A DNA stretch of 64,000 bases. It comes from Paenibacillus sp. MBLB1832 (GTDB lineage Bacteria > Bacillota > Bacilli > Paenibacillales > NBRC-103111). Shown in pieces: positions 33,486 to 41,949 of the stretch (the first letter of the stretch is position 1; the number at the start of each line of letters is the position of its first letter). The stretch lies in NCBI RefSeq assembly GCF_032271945.1, contig NZ_CP130319.1, positions 4,421,001 through 4,485,000 of the forward strand, read 5' to 3'. The notes below the pieces were generated by a model. That model saw nothing but the letters and a program-made list of their open reading frames with translations, was not told the DNA's origin and did not search any database. Both the position numbers and the translations under genes were made by a program.

Positions 33486-34615
33486 TGAGTTTTACCCTTC
33501 ACACGACCAAACATCGCCCCACATTAGCCATTCTTACCGTAAAAGACAGTTCTCGCGTTTTTCGCGGCAACTTAAACAACTTTCTAGATTTGATCAGAAC
33601 GGGTGAACGATACGGGCTTGACGTTTATGTGGTAACAGCCAAAGATTTTCAAATCTCGAGTACCGAAATGTATGGCTATCGCTTTCACGAGGGAACCAAA
33701 CAATGGAGCAGGGAACTTGTTCCCGCTCCTCAAGTCGTGTATAACCGTATTCCGTATCGAAAAATGGAGATGAGACCCGAGGTTCAGCAAACCATACAGG
33801 CCTGTAGACGCAGCACAAGTATTCATTTCTTCAACCCTTCCTTTTTCAATAAATGGACGCTCTACAGCTGGTTAAACAATGCCAAAGAAAGTAAATCCTT
33901 TATTCCAGATACGAAGCAACTGAGCGACGCATCCGTCCTTTCCAATTCACTGGAAAAACACGCGGTTCTCTACTTGAAGCCAGAGAGAGGCAAGGCGGGC
34001 AAGGGCATCATGCGTGTGGAACGCATTACAGCCAAAAACAGCAATCAGTTATCCTACTGCCTCAGCTATCTGCAGGATAAAAAAATGGTGCACACCTACC
34101 ATGACTCGCCGAATGAGGTCTGGGATGAATGGAATCGGCATCGCATTGATCAAGAATACATCGTGCAGCAAGGTATTGCGCTTGCAAGATACAATGAACG
34201 AGCCTATGATCTTCGTGCATTGGTGCAGAAGACGGGCAAGGGCCTTTGGAGCGTATCAGGGATCGGCGCACGTGTCGCGGGAAAAGCTAGCATAACTACG
34301 CATGTGCCGCGCGGCGGCTCCATTGATGATCCTCGCAAGCTGTTAACGCATGCTTTTGGATTAAGGGAAGCGAATGCCATTCTAAAGCGCGTAGGGGCTG
34401 CCGTGATCACGATCGCAACCCAAATTGAGAAATCAGCGGGCGCCACACTCGGCGAAATGTCGATGGATATCGGTGTGGACACGTCAGGTCATATCTGGTT
34501 TTTTGAAGCAAATTCGAAGCCCATGAAATTCGACGAACCCAAAATTCGCCGAAAATCGCTTGATCGCATTATCCAATACAGCCTGCATTTGATTAATAAT
34601 CGGAGAAGAAGGTGA
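33485..34615 (+). CDS. YheC/YheD family ATP-grasp protein, short form 2
   Basis: Fourth paralogue, 376 residues, short form. It shows RPTLAILTVKD, PQVVYNRIPYR, KPERGKAGKGI, DLRALVQKTGKG and EMSMDIGVDTSG with FFEANSKPM. The ATP- and metal-binding residues are kept although the glycine loop differs from its paralogues, which may point to a different substrate. The ATG shares a base with the previous stop; AAGGAGG lies inside the end of gene 3. Confidence 0.85.
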   Translation: MSFTLHTTKHRPTLAILTVKDSSRVFRGNLNNFLDLIRTGERYGLDVYVVTAKDFQISSTEMYGYRFHEGTKQWSRELVPAPQVVYNRIPYRKMEMRPEVQQTIQACRRSTSIHFFNPSFFNKWTLYSWLNNAKESKSFIPDTKQLSDASVLSNSLEKHAVLYLKPERGKAGKGIMRVERITAKNSNQLSYCLSYLQDKKMVHTYHDSPNEVWDEWNRHRIDQEYIVQQGIALARYNERAYDLRALVQKTGKGLWSVSGIGARVAGKASITTHVPRGGSIDDPRKLLTHAFGLREANAILKRVGAAVITIATQIEKSAGATLGEMSMDIGVDTSGHIWFFEANSKPMKFDEPKIRRKSLDRIIQYSLHLINNRRRR

Positions 34616-34621
34616 TTATGC

Positions 34622-35746
34622 TTGGCTCACGAACGACTAGGCGTACTCGCTATTTATTTAAACAATTCTCGACTGGAAGAACTTGCGTATTTCAAAACAT
34701 TAAGTAAAGAAGGCCAGAAAATAGGCATTCAAGTGGAAGTGTTTACTCCTTCGGATGTACAGGGGAACACGGTTCGGACGATCTCCTTTGATGCGACAAG
34801 AGGAAGATGGGTGCGCAAAAAAGGAACACTACCGCCCATCATTTATGACCGCTGCCGCTATAAAGCTGCCGCGAATTATCGTATGCTTCAAGCTTTCCGA
34901 TCTCGACATGATAATCTCATTTATTTGAGCAAACCTTTGGCGAATAAGTGGAACATGCACCAAACGCTTTCAAAAAGCTCATCCATTCGCCCTTATTTAC
35001 CTGCAACGGTCCGATTCAGCACAATCCAAGAACTCATGCGGTTCTTGAAGAAATATAAATTGATTTATGTCAAACCGAAGAATGGAACTGGGGGAAGAGG
35101 GATCTTGCGCATTGAGCAAATAGGCCCTGACCTCTATTTATTGCAAGGTCGTAATCAGCACCGCTCCATCATCGCACCGTACAAAGCCAATGAACGGCAA
35201 TTAGCAATTAAGCTGCATTCGCTCGGCTTAAGTCCCGATTATGTTGTGCAGCAAGGCATTCACCTCACGCTTAACGATGGACGCGTCCATGACTATCGCT
35301 TACTCATTCAGAAGAACGGGCAAGGCGAATGGGAGGTCACAGGCTGCGCAGGCCGAATAGGACCGCATCGCAGCATCACCTCCAATCTGCATGGGGGCGG
35401 AACTGCTGTAACGCAAGATCGATTACTCGGCTACCGCTTCACTTCCCAAGAGAAGATCAACGCCATCAAGGCAGAGATGAGCGACTTCGCCTATAAGCTT
35501 GCAGACTATTTAGAACTGAAATTCGGCAAACTGTGTGAATTGGGTATGGATATCGCCGTTGATCCGAAAGGCAGTGTTTGGCTGCTGGAAGTCAACCCGA
35601 AGCCTTCACGTGAAGTGTTTCGCCGAATCGGCCAACATGCGGTTTACCAGAAAGCCGTTTCCAGACCTGTCGAATATGCCCTATGGATGCTAAAGCAACG
35701 CGGTACAATCTCGGAAGACTTGACGCCTAGCATAGAACACAATTAA
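34622..35746 (+). CDS. YheC/YheD family ATP-grasp protein, short form 3
   Basis: Fifth and last paralogue, 374 residues. It has LGVLAIYLNNS, PPIIYDRCRY, KPKNGTGGRGI, DYRLLIQKNGQG, SITSNLHGGG and ELGMDIAVDPKG with LLEVNPKPSRE. It starts at TTG 34622 behind GAAGGTGA; the ATG four bases upstream is out of frame. A strong terminator follows the stop directly, closing the five-gene unit. Confidence 0.85.
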   Translation: MAHERLGVLAIYLNNSRLEELAYFKTLSKEGQKIGIQVEVFTPSDVQGNTVRTISFDATRGRWVRKKGTLPPIIYDRCRYKAAANYRMLQAFRSRHDNLIYLSKPLANKWNMHQTLSKSSSIRPYLPATVRFSTIQELMRFLKKYKLIYVKPKNGTGGRGILRIEQIGPDLYLLQGRNQHRSIIAPYKANERQLAIKLHSLGLSPDYVVQQGIHLTLNDGRVHDYRLLIQKNGQGEWEVTGCAGRIGPHRSITSNLHGGGTAVTQDRLLGYRFTSQEKINAIKAEMSDFAYKLADYLELKFGKLCELGMDIAVDPKGSVWLLEVNPKPSREVFRRIGQHAVYQKAVSRPVEYALWMLKQRGTISEDLTPSIEHN

Positions 35747-35799
35747 AAAAACCTGAGCAATCGAAGTGGGTTGAACCACCTCTGTTGCTCAGGTTTTTT
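35745..35799. terminator. Bidirectional terminator after the yheC/yheD array
   Basis: AAAAAACCTGAGCAA pairs with TTGCTCAGGTTTTTT around an inner GTGG/CCAC stem. It ends the plus-strand array and also the minus-strand CDF-arsR operon. Confidence 0.85.
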
Positions 35800-35802
35800 A
35801 TG

Positions 35803-36198
35803 CTATAAGGGTGTACGATGACCTAAATGCCCCATCGTCTGTACGAAAATTTGTTCAATGTGCTCATCATCCAAGGCGTAGAACACCGTTTTGCCTTCTT
35901 TGCGTCTTTTCACGATATGCACATTCCTTAGATATCGCAGCTGATGTGATACCGCGGATTGCTCCATCCCGATATGGGATGAAATTTCATGCACACAGCG
36001 CTCCTTCGGCAGCAAGTAATGAATGATTTTCACACGGGTAGGATCACCTAAAGCTTTGAAAATGTCGGCCAGCCCACTCGCTTGTGCATCGCTCAATTGG
36101 CTGATCGACTCCTGTCCAGGACCATCGACCCCTTCGCACGCACAGTCCGCAACGCCTAATCTCGCCTCTGACCGTATCTCTACCAATCCCTTATCCAT
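35803..36198 (-). CDS. SmtB/CadC-type metal-sensing ArsR repressor
   Basis: A 131-residue winged-helix repressor. Three metal-site hints are visible: Cys-Ala-Cys in the N-terminal extension (ADCACEG), a cysteine in the alpha-3 region (KERCVHEIS), and an alpha-5-like series DDEHIEQIFVQTMGHLGH. This fits a zinc- or cadmium-type sensor. The recognition helix is MEQSAVSHQLRYL. It lies 26 bases after the CDF exporter gene on the same strand behind GAGGAGG, so it most likely represses its own operon through the operator at 37304-37329. Confidence 0.88.
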   Translation of the reverse strand: MDKGLVEIRSEARLGVADCACEGVDGPGQESISQLSDAQASGLADIFKALGDPTRVKIIHYLLPKERCVHEISSHIGMEQSAVSHQLRYLRNVHIVKRRKEGKTVFYALDDEHIEQIFVQTMGHLGHRTPL

Positions 36199-36224
36199 CG
36201 TAAACCTCCTCGCCTCTCACACGA

Positions 36225-37274
36225 TTAAACGAGAAGTTCACCGTGTTTATTCATGGACTTCTCGATCTGAACCGTGGCATGCGCGATGCCAAATTGTTTC
36301 TCAATGAGTGTGATCGCTTGCTGCAGAATACCCTGGCTGTCGCCCTCATCTTCAATTAGCAAATGACAACTAAGGGAGATCATGCCCGACGTGATCGTCC
36401 ATACGTGCAAATCATGTACATTTACAACGCCTGCAATATCTTCCAACGCTTGCTTAACGTTGCCCATGGAGACTGAACCTGGCGCACCTTCCATCAAGAT
36501 GTGCAGCGTCGATTTCAACACACTCCATGCGCCTTTCAAAATAAGCAGCGACACAACAATACTGATGATCGGATCCGCGATATACCAGCCGAAAATAAGC
36601 ATGACAGCTCCCGCGATGATGGCGCCTACCGAGCCTAGTGCATCACCAAGGATATGCAAATAAGCGCTGCGCAAATTCAAGTTGCCATGCACATCCCCTT
36701 TGCGCATCAGCGACCATGCACTTATTAAATTCGCGAGGAGTCCAACGCTGGCAATGACCATCATAGAGCCGCTTGCGACGGTCGTTGGATGCATGAATCG
36801 CGCAATCGCTTCCCAAATGATCAATCCTGCGATGAGAAATAGTGTTAGCGCATTAAACAGCGCGGCAAGTATTTCTACACGATGAAATCCAAAAGATAAT
36901 GAAGAAGATGTCGGCTTCGCTGCAAACCAGATTGCCAAGAGACTGAGAGCGAGAGAGCCAGCATCGCTTAGCATATGGCCCGAATCCGACAGCAGCGCTA
37001 AGCTGGACGTCCATAAGCCTCCCGCAAACTCCAACAGCATGATGCCCGCGGTAATCCCTAGTGCAATCCAAAGACCTTGTTTATTCCCTGCAGACCCATG
37101 ATGATGATGGTGTCCATGATGTCCATGGCCATGTCCGTGATGATCGTGGGAGTGCGCATGTGCGTGACTGTGCGCATGTGTGGGATGATGGTGCTGATGT
37201 CCGGCGTGATCGTGGTTCGCGTCCCCATGCTCATGTTCGCAGGCGTGTGGTTTTCCCGAATCGTGCTGATGCAT
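36225..37274 (-). CDS. Cation diffusion facilitator (CzcD/ZitB-like zinc exporter)
   Basis: Exports Zn2+ or similar divalent ions in exchange for protons. The 349-residue protein opens with an extreme His-rich stretch (about residues 1-62, many HxH and HGH repeats) likely to bind metal. Six membrane spans follow, with the paired metal-site motifs LLSDSGHMLSDAG and HILGDALGS, and a C-terminal ferredoxin-like domain (VNVHDLHVWTITSG). GGAGG precedes the ATG. It is the first gene of an operon with an SmtB-like repressor. Confidence 0.92.
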   Translation of the reverse strand: MHQHDSGKPHACEHEHGDANHDHAGHQHHHPTHAHSHAHAHSHDHHGHGHGHHGHHHHHGSAGNKQGLWIALGITAGIMLLEFAGGLWTSSLALLSDSGHMLSDAGSLALSLLAIWFAAKPTSSSLSFGFHRVEILAALFNALTLFLIAGLIIWEAIARFMHPTTVASGSMMVIASVGLLANLISAWSLMRKGDVHGNLNLRSAYLHILGDALGSVGAIIAGAVMLIFGWYIADPIISIVVSLLILKGAWSVLKSTLHILMEGAPGSVSMGNVKQALEDIAGVVNVHDLHVWTITSGMISLSCHLLIEDEGDSQGILQQAITLIEKQFGIAHATVQIEKSMNKHGELLV

Positions 37275-37303
37275 GGCCTAACCTCCCTGGCTTAGAAATT
37301 CAT

Positions 37304-37329
37304 AATATATGAGCAGTTATTCATATGTT
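37304..37329 (-). promoter_or_regulatory. 12-2-12 SmtB/ArsR metal operator
   Basis: AATATATGAGCA-GT-TATTCATATGTT is an imperfect 12-2-12 inverted repeat (9 of 12 positions symmetric) with the ATATGA/TCATAT core typical of SmtB, CzrA and CadC operators. It lies between the -10 box and the CDF start codon. Binding by the operon's own repressor is inferred. Confidence 0.75.
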
Positions 37330-37330
37330 A

Positions 37331-37360
37331 ATAATAATGATCCCGTATATCCCGTGTCAA
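37331..37360 (-). promoter_or_regulatory. Sigma-A-type promoter of the CDF-arsR operon
   Basis: A minus-strand TTGACA (37360-37355), an 18-base spacer and TATTAT (37336-37331) lie just upstream of the metal operator, so the repressor would cover the start site. Confidence 0.65.
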
Positions 37361-37443
37361 TAGTCTCCATCTCAACTCAAGCTACTAAACACGAAGAGGG
37401 CGAGCGGACTCACCCTACCTAGCATTCACAACTAAAGAATCGC

Positions 37444-37668
37444 TTACGTACCCGTCGCTGTCTTATTCGCTCCCGCTTCAATGACATCGGGGTCGAGTGT
37501 GACGGTAGCGCTGAACAAGGTTGTCGAGATCGAAAAATCCCCTGTAATGCCTCCGCCTGCACCTGTATAGGTTTTCGACGCACTAGTTGGTGCAATCACA
37601 CACGTATCCCCGTTTATCAGGTTTCCTTCATTCCTTATGATATTAAATATCCCTACAAAAGAAGGCAT
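37444..37668 (-). CDS. GerPA/GerPF family spore germination protein
   Basis: A 74-residue protein matching the GerPA/GerPF family: it begins MPSFVG and contains GDTCVIAPTSASKTYTGAGG and a closing DPDVIEAGANK. GerP proteins act in the inner spore coat and help germinants reach their receptors. It stands alone, not in a gerPABCDEF operon. The ribosome site AAAGGTG is 11 bases upstream of the ATG. The gene is flanked by non-coding gaps of about 75 to 110 bases in which nothing was recognised. Confidence 0.82.
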   Translation of the reverse strand: MPSFVGIFNIIRNEGNLINGDTCVIAPTSASKTYTGAGGGITGDFSISTTLFSATVTLDPDVIEAGANKTATGT

Positions 37669-37744
37669 TCTCGGATCAGCACCTTTATCTCAATGTGCTA
37701 CAGTGTATGCCCACCCTTACCCATTTGCGACAGACGATAGAGGA

Positions 37745-38416
37745 TTACGTTAAATGGGTTAAAATATCTGCAAAATGGCGAATTCGTATATGTGCGCCAT
37801 CCAATTCGCCTGCTTCCCGGAAGCCGGCATAATCACAGGCAACAACCGTGAGTTGATTGCGAAGTCCTGCTTCCACATCGGAGGAGCGATCCCCCACCAT
37901 CCAGGCCGATTGGATGCCGTGCTTTTCGAGTGCAATACGAACCAAATCAACCTTGGAACGTGTCAAATACTCACCTGCGCTGTACAAGCCTTCGAACAGA
38001 TGCCCCAGCCCTTTGGCTGCGATCACTTCTCTCACGTACGTCTCTAAGCCGTTACTGGCTACGAATAAACGAACGCCGTTGTCATGCAACTTTTGTAAGG
38101 TGTCAGCAACGCCTTCATATAACACGCCGCGGCCCTCTTTTAATCCTTGCACCTGATATTTAATCAGTAAGCGGTCTGCTTCCTGATGCGTAGCAAGAGG
38201 AGCCTCTGGCATCACCCGCATCCAGATATGCTCAAGCAGCATGCCTAGCGCTCCTAGAATCCTTTCTTCTGGCGGCGTTTCACCTTCATAGAAGCCTCTA
38301 GCTCTTAATTCATCAAAAGTTGCATGGTAAGCCGGTAACAGCAAGGTCTCTGTTTGAAATAACGTGCCATCCAGATCGAAAAGCATCGCTTCTGGCCATA
38401 GTTTCTGTGTATTCAT
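37745..38416 (-). CDS. HAD-family phosphatase
   Basis: A 223-residue haloacid-dehalogenase-type hydrolase. It has motif I FDLDGTLFQTE, a helical cap, motif II in FVASNGLETYV, lysine motif III near SKVDLV, and motif IV MVGDRSSDVEAG. It resembles phosphoglycolate-phosphatase-like enzymes; the substrate is unknown. ATG 38416 was chosen because AAGGAG lies 7 bases upstream; the TTG two codons earlier sits on top of that site. Confidence 0.85.
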   Translation of the reverse strand: MNTQKLWPEAMLFDLDGTLFQTETLLLPAYHATFDELRARGFYEGETPPEERILGALGMLLEHIWMRVMPEAPLATHQEADRLLIKYQVQGLKEGRGVLYEGVADTLQKLHDNGVRLFVASNGLETYVREVIAAKGLGHLFEGLYSAGEYLTRSKVDLVRIALEKHGIQSAWMVGDRSSDVEAGLRNQLTVVACDYAGFREAGELDGAHIRIRHFADILTHLT

Positions 38417-38672
38417 CTTCAAGCTCCTTAAAGGGTATAGATTCGTTATCCTAGTCTACGTTAAGGATGGCAAACATCCCCAAGTAAGTCAATCATCCGA
38501 ACTGGAAAATGCATATTGCTCATCTTTCAAGTTTCAGTTATGATTGAAATGAGAATTATTTGATCAAAAAATGAATTTTTTATGCAAAATGAATTGAAAC
38601 TTATCTAAATATTGGCATATTGAATGGGCGAAAGCTTACAAAGACTACGCGTATGAAAGTGAGGAACTATAA

Positions 38673-39401
38673 ATGAATTTGCACATTTTTGAAAATCAAC
38701 AAGAACTGAATGAGGCTGGAGCTGGTATTATTACCTCTTTGGTCCAAATGCAGCCCAAAGCCGTTCTTGGCTTAGCTACAGGCGGTACACCCGTCGGTAT
38801 TTACGAAGAATTGGTAAAGGCTTATGAGAAGGGCCGTGTCAGCTTTAAAACCGTCACAACCTTTAACCTCGATGAGTATGTAGGCATTCCTGCCGATCAT
38901 CCGGAGAGCTACCACGCTTATATGCAAAAGCACTTATTTTCCCATATCGATCTTCCTGCTGGATCTGCCCATATTCCCAACGGCAACGCCCCTGATTTAG
39001 ATGAGGAATGTGAGCGATTCAATCGACTTCTAGACGATGCGAAGCAAATCGATCTGCAAATCCTAGGGCTTGGACATAATGGCCATATCGGATTTAATGA
39101 ACCCGACGACTCCTTGATCAGCGGTACGCACCGCGTTGAACTGAAAGATGAGACGCGCGAAGCGAATGCCCGTTACTTTGACTCCATTAATGAAGTGCCT
39201 ACTCACGCCTTAACGATGGGTGTTGGTACAATCCTGAAGGCCAAAACCATTCTCCTAATCGTTCGCGGCGCGGATAAAGCCGAGATCGTTCATCGTGCCC
39301 TTACAGGTCCGATTACAACGGAGGTGCCTGCTACACTGCTTCAAACTCATCCACATTTGGTTGTGTTGCTTGATGCTGAAGCAGGGAGGCTTTTTGAATG
39401 A
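38673..39401 (+). CDS. nagB: Glucosamine-6-phosphate deaminase
   Basis: Converts glucosamine-6-phosphate to fructose-6-phosphate and ammonia. The 242-residue protein has ATGGTPVGIYEEL, FNLDEYVGIPADHPESY with the catalytic aspartate, and LGLGHNGHIGFNEP. It overlaps nagA by ATGA. The upstream gap (38417-38672) is AT-rich and must hold the promoter. An 8-bp inverted repeat there (AAGTTTCA 38529-38536, TGAAACTT 38595-38602) could be regulatory, but its wide spacing makes that doubtful. Confidence 0.95.
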   Translation: MNLHIFENQQELNEAGAGIITSLVQMQPKAVLGLATGGTPVGIYEELVKAYEKGRVSFKTVTTFNLDEYVGIPADHPESYHAYMQKHLFSHIDLPAGSAHIPNGNAPDLDEECERFNRLLDDAKQIDLQILGLGHNGHIGFNEPDDSLISGTHRVELKDETREANARYFDSINEVPTHALTMGVGTILKAKTILLIVRGADKAEIVHRALTGPITTEVPATLLQTHPHLVVLLDAEAGRLFE

Positions 39402-40573
39402 GCGAGCTACTCATCACAGGCGCTAAAATCGTAACGGAACAAGGGGTCATTGAGAACGGTGTAGTTCATGCTTTGGATGGCATACTGACGTATGTCGGAG
39501 AAGCCTCGGGTTGGCAGGCAGACAGCGTTGGTCCTCAAGCTGCTCACATTCATGCGGATGGCAAATGGCTGCTGCCAGGATTCATCGATGTTCATGTGCA
39601 TGGCGGCAATGGCGCTGACTTCATGGATTCAAATTCGAAAACGCTGGATACTATTACCCGCTTCCATGCGTCCCATGGAACGACATCCATGCTGGCAACG
39701 ACCATGACTGCAACGCGCGAAGCGATTGACCGAGTGCTAGGTGAAGTTCAAAGCTATATGGAGCGCCCCATGCCTTATGCACAGCTCTTAGGTGTTCATC
39801 TAGAAGGCCCTTTCATTTCGCCAAAATGGGCTGGCGCCCAAGATCCGAAGCTGATGGTCACCCCTCAGCTGGATTGGCTGCAAGACTGGCATGAGCGCTT
39901 CCCGCAGCTCATGAAGCAATTGACCTTGGCCCCCGAACGCGAAGGGGGCCTTGAGATGATCGCGTGGCTGCGCGATCATGGCATCGTTGCCGCATGCGGC
40001 CACACGGACGCCACCTACGCCGACATTCAGTCGGCGGTGATTGCTGGGCTCTCGCATGCGGTGCACACCTACAACGCGATGAAGCCGCTGCATCATCGCG
40101 AGCCTGGTACCGTCGGTGCGGTGCTCACCGACGCCCGCATCAGCGGCGAGATTATCGCCGATGGTATTCACGTGCACCCAGCAGCGATTAAGCTGCTGAC
40201 GATGGTGAAGCAGCCGCATGGCTTGCTGCTGATCACGGACGCCATGTCCGCCGCCGGGCTCGGCGACGGGCAGTACGAGCTGGGCGGCCAGGCCGTCACC
40301 GTGCAGTCGGGCGTGGCCCGACTGACGGAAGGCGGCGCGCTCGCCGGCAGCACGCTGACGATGATCGAGGCGCTCCGGTTTATGGTGCGCGAGGTTGGCG
40401 TCAGCGTTGCAGACGCAAGCCGCTATGCCAGCGGCAATCCTGCGCGGCTGCTAGGCCTCGAGGCAACGCACGGCTCGCTGGCAGCCGGCAAGCAAGCAGA
40501 TCTGCTCCTCGTCAGCCAAGAGCTGGAGCTGGAGCAGGTTTGGGTGCGCGGCACGAACGTAAAAGATGCTTAG
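39398..40573 (+). CDS. nagA: N-acetylglucosamine-6-phosphate deacetylase
   Basis: Removes acetate from GlcNAc-6-phosphate, feeding NagB. The 391-residue amidohydrolase shows metal ligands in DVHVHGGNGADFMD, LEGPFISPKWAGAQDP, CGHTDATYAD, HTYNAMKPLHHREPG and the catalytic aspartate in LLITDAMSAAG. The ATG overlaps the nagB stop. From about 39960 the sequence turns abruptly GC-rich to the end of the gene without any break in the frame. Confidence 0.95.
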   Translation: MSELLITGAKIVTEQGVIENGVVHALDGILTYVGEASGWQADSVGPQAAHIHADGKWLLPGFIDVHVHGGNGADFMDSNSKTLDTITRFHASHGTTSMLATTMTATREAIDRVLGEVQSYMERPMPYAQLLGVHLEGPFISPKWAGAQDPKLMVTPQLDWLQDWHERFPQLMKQLTLAPEREGGLEMIAWLRDHGIVAACGHTDATYADIQSAVIAGLSHAVHTYNAMKPLHHREPGTVGAVLTDARISGEIIADGIHVHPAAIKLLTMVKQPHGLLLITDAMSAAGLGDGQYELGGQAVTVQSGVARLTEGGALAGSTLTMIEALRFMVREVGVSVADASRYASGNPARLLGLEATHGSLAAGKQADLLLVSQELELEQVWVRGTNVKDA

Positions 40574-40577
40574 AAAC

Positions 40578-40614
40578 AAACGAGCTTCCTGCGCATGTGC
40601 AGGAAGCTCGTTTT
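40578..40614. terminator. Terminator between nagA and cotJC
   Basis: AACGAGCTTCCTGC pairs perfectly with GCAGGAAGCTCGTT around a 6-base loop, followed by TTTT on the plus strand. It ends nagBA and, on the other strand, probably cotJABC. Confidence 0.85.
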
Positions 40615-40687
40615 ATACCACATCAAAGAGTGCTATGTAGCACATCCACTTCCCATTCCCAACCGGCTCTGGCAGCCCGCCCGCTAC

Positions 40688-41257
40688 CTAGTATACCTTC
40701 TTCTGCACGCGATCCTCCTTCAGAATCTCCACGGCTTCTCGGAAGCGCAGCGAATGCACAACCTCCCGCTCCCGAAGGAATTTCAAGCTATCCTGTAAAT
40801 CCACATCATCCGTCAAGTCAATTAACCACTGGTACGTCGCTCTCGCCTTCTCCTCCGCGGCAATATCCTCATAGAGATCCGCGATCGGATCGCCTTTGGC
40901 TTGAATATACGTAGCCGACCACGGCACACCGCCTGCGTTTTGATAGAAGAGTCCGCGATCATGAGCAGCATAGTGATCATCAAGTCCCGCAGCTTTTAAT
41001 TGCTCCATCGTCGCATCTTTTGTCAGTTTATACACCATGGTCGCAATCATCTCGAGATGGGCAAATTCCTCTGTCCCGATATCTGTCAGTAATCCAACCA
41101 CTTTATCTGGAATCGAATACCGCTGATTCAAATAACGAAGCGCCGCGGCCAGTTCGCCATCGGCTCCTCCATACTGCTCGAGGAGCAGTTTGGCCATGCG
41201 GGGATCACATTTATTCACCTTCACTGGATATTGCAACTTTTTCTCATAAATCCACAT
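40688..41257 (-). CDS. cotJC: CotJC, manganese-catalase-like spore coat protein
   Basis: A 189-residue ferritin-like protein of the manganese catalase family. Metal-ligand carboxylates and histidines are visible in DIGTEEFAHLEMIATMV and DIAAEEKARATYQWLI. CotJC is assembled in the spore coat together with CotJA in Bacillus. The gene is last in cotJABC, 15 bases after cotJB. Confidence 0.94.
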   Translation of the reverse strand: MWIYEKKLQYPVKVNKCDPRMAKLLLEQYGGADGELAAALRYLNQRYSIPDKVVGLLTDIGTEEFAHLEMIATMVYKLTKDATMEQLKAAGLDDHYAAHDRGLFYQNAGGVPWSATYIQAKGDPIADLYEDIAAEEKARATYQWLIDLTDDVDLQDSLKFLREREVVHSLRFREAVEILKEDRVQKKVY

Positions 41258-41272
41258 CGGCTGACCCCCTCC

Positions 41273-41539
41273 TCAAACTTGCCAAGGCCACGGGGTATTC
41301 CCCCACTGCCAAGGCTGCCTCGTAAAGCTGTGACCGTATGACATCAATGGGCCGAACTCCAACTCGAACTGCTGTACCATCGGTATGCGCTTTTGAGCAA
41401 ATTGATTGTATTGTTGGATTGCGGCTAAATCGTCCGGATGCGTATCCAAGTACAAGGTCAATTCCACTAAGACGAAATCTACCGCTTGCAAATCACGAAG
41501 CTGCTTATAATACGAGTCGGGAAATACGTGTTCGCTCAT
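41273..41539 (-). CDS. cotJB: Spore coat protein CotJB
   Basis: An 88-residue protein with the CotJB core YYKQLRDLQAVDFVLVELTLYLDTHPDD and an aromatic C-terminus (SFTRQPWQWGNTPWPWQ). It is needed with CotJC for the spore coat. The ATG overlaps the cotJA stop by four bases (ATGA). Confidence 0.93.
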   Translation of the reverse strand: MSEHVFPDSYYKQLRDLQAVDFVLVELTLYLDTHPDDLAAIQQYNQFAQKRIPMVQQFELEFGPLMSYGHSFTRQPWQWGNTPWPWQV

Positions 41540-41781
41540 GACGACTCGCCTCCTTCTGCCGCTCTAGGCTCCTGCACCTGCATCGGCATCGGATAAGGTC
41601 CATATAACGCCGGCCAGAGTGTCCCTATTTGCAACGCATCGTACGGGCTGAATTGGGGTAATCCTGGTGGCTGGAAGTGGATATATAACTGCGGCGGCGT
41701 ATTGTACCATTTCACCCGAATGGGCGGACAGGGGTCGCATGGGCCGATGTAAGGGTAATACGGCTTAAATTGTGTAAACAT
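41536..41781 (-). CDS. cotJA: Spore coat protein CotJA
   Basis: An 81-residue Pro/Tyr-rich protein (PYYPYIGPCDPCPPI, GTLWPALYGPYPMP) typical of CotJA. GGAGGAG precedes the ATG. In B. subtilis the operon is read by sigma-E; a CATATAAC box at 41821-41814 could be its -10 element, but no convincing -35 was found. Confidence 0.92.
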   Translation of the reverse strand: MFTQFKPYYPYIGPCDPCPPIRVKWYNTPPQLYIHFQPPGLPQFSPYDALQIGTLWPALYGPYPMPMQVQEPRAAEGGESS

Positions 41782-41898
41782 ACGTCTCCTCCTTCATAGA
41801 GCCTATATCACACGTTATATGCGGCCCAACTTGACCAAAAGCACCATTTTTTTATTTTTTCCAAGGAGACATGCAGCACTTGTTGTCCCAAAAAACAA

Positions 41899-41943
41899 AA
41901 AAATCTCTTTCCGATGGCTGTCAGCCGTTCAAAAAGAGATGAT
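41899..41943 (-). terminator. Terminator after the second AI-2E gene
   Basis: ATCTCTTT pairs with AAAGAGAT, with an inner GGCTGTCAGCC hairpin, followed by TTTTTTTG on the minus strand directly after the stop codon. Confidence 0.75.
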
Positions 41944-41949
41944 TTCTTG

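Noticed and set aside
37085-37260. Repetitive CAT/GTG tracts that could look like a simple repeat or regulatory array
   Set aside because: They encode the His-rich N-terminus of the CDF exporter in frame; the repeats come from His codons.
38529-38602. 8-bp inverted repeat AAGTTTCA/TGAAACTT upstream of nagB as a repressor operator
   Set aside because: The arms are about 58 bases apart in AT-rich DNA and do not resemble the known NagR/YvoA site; chance is likely.
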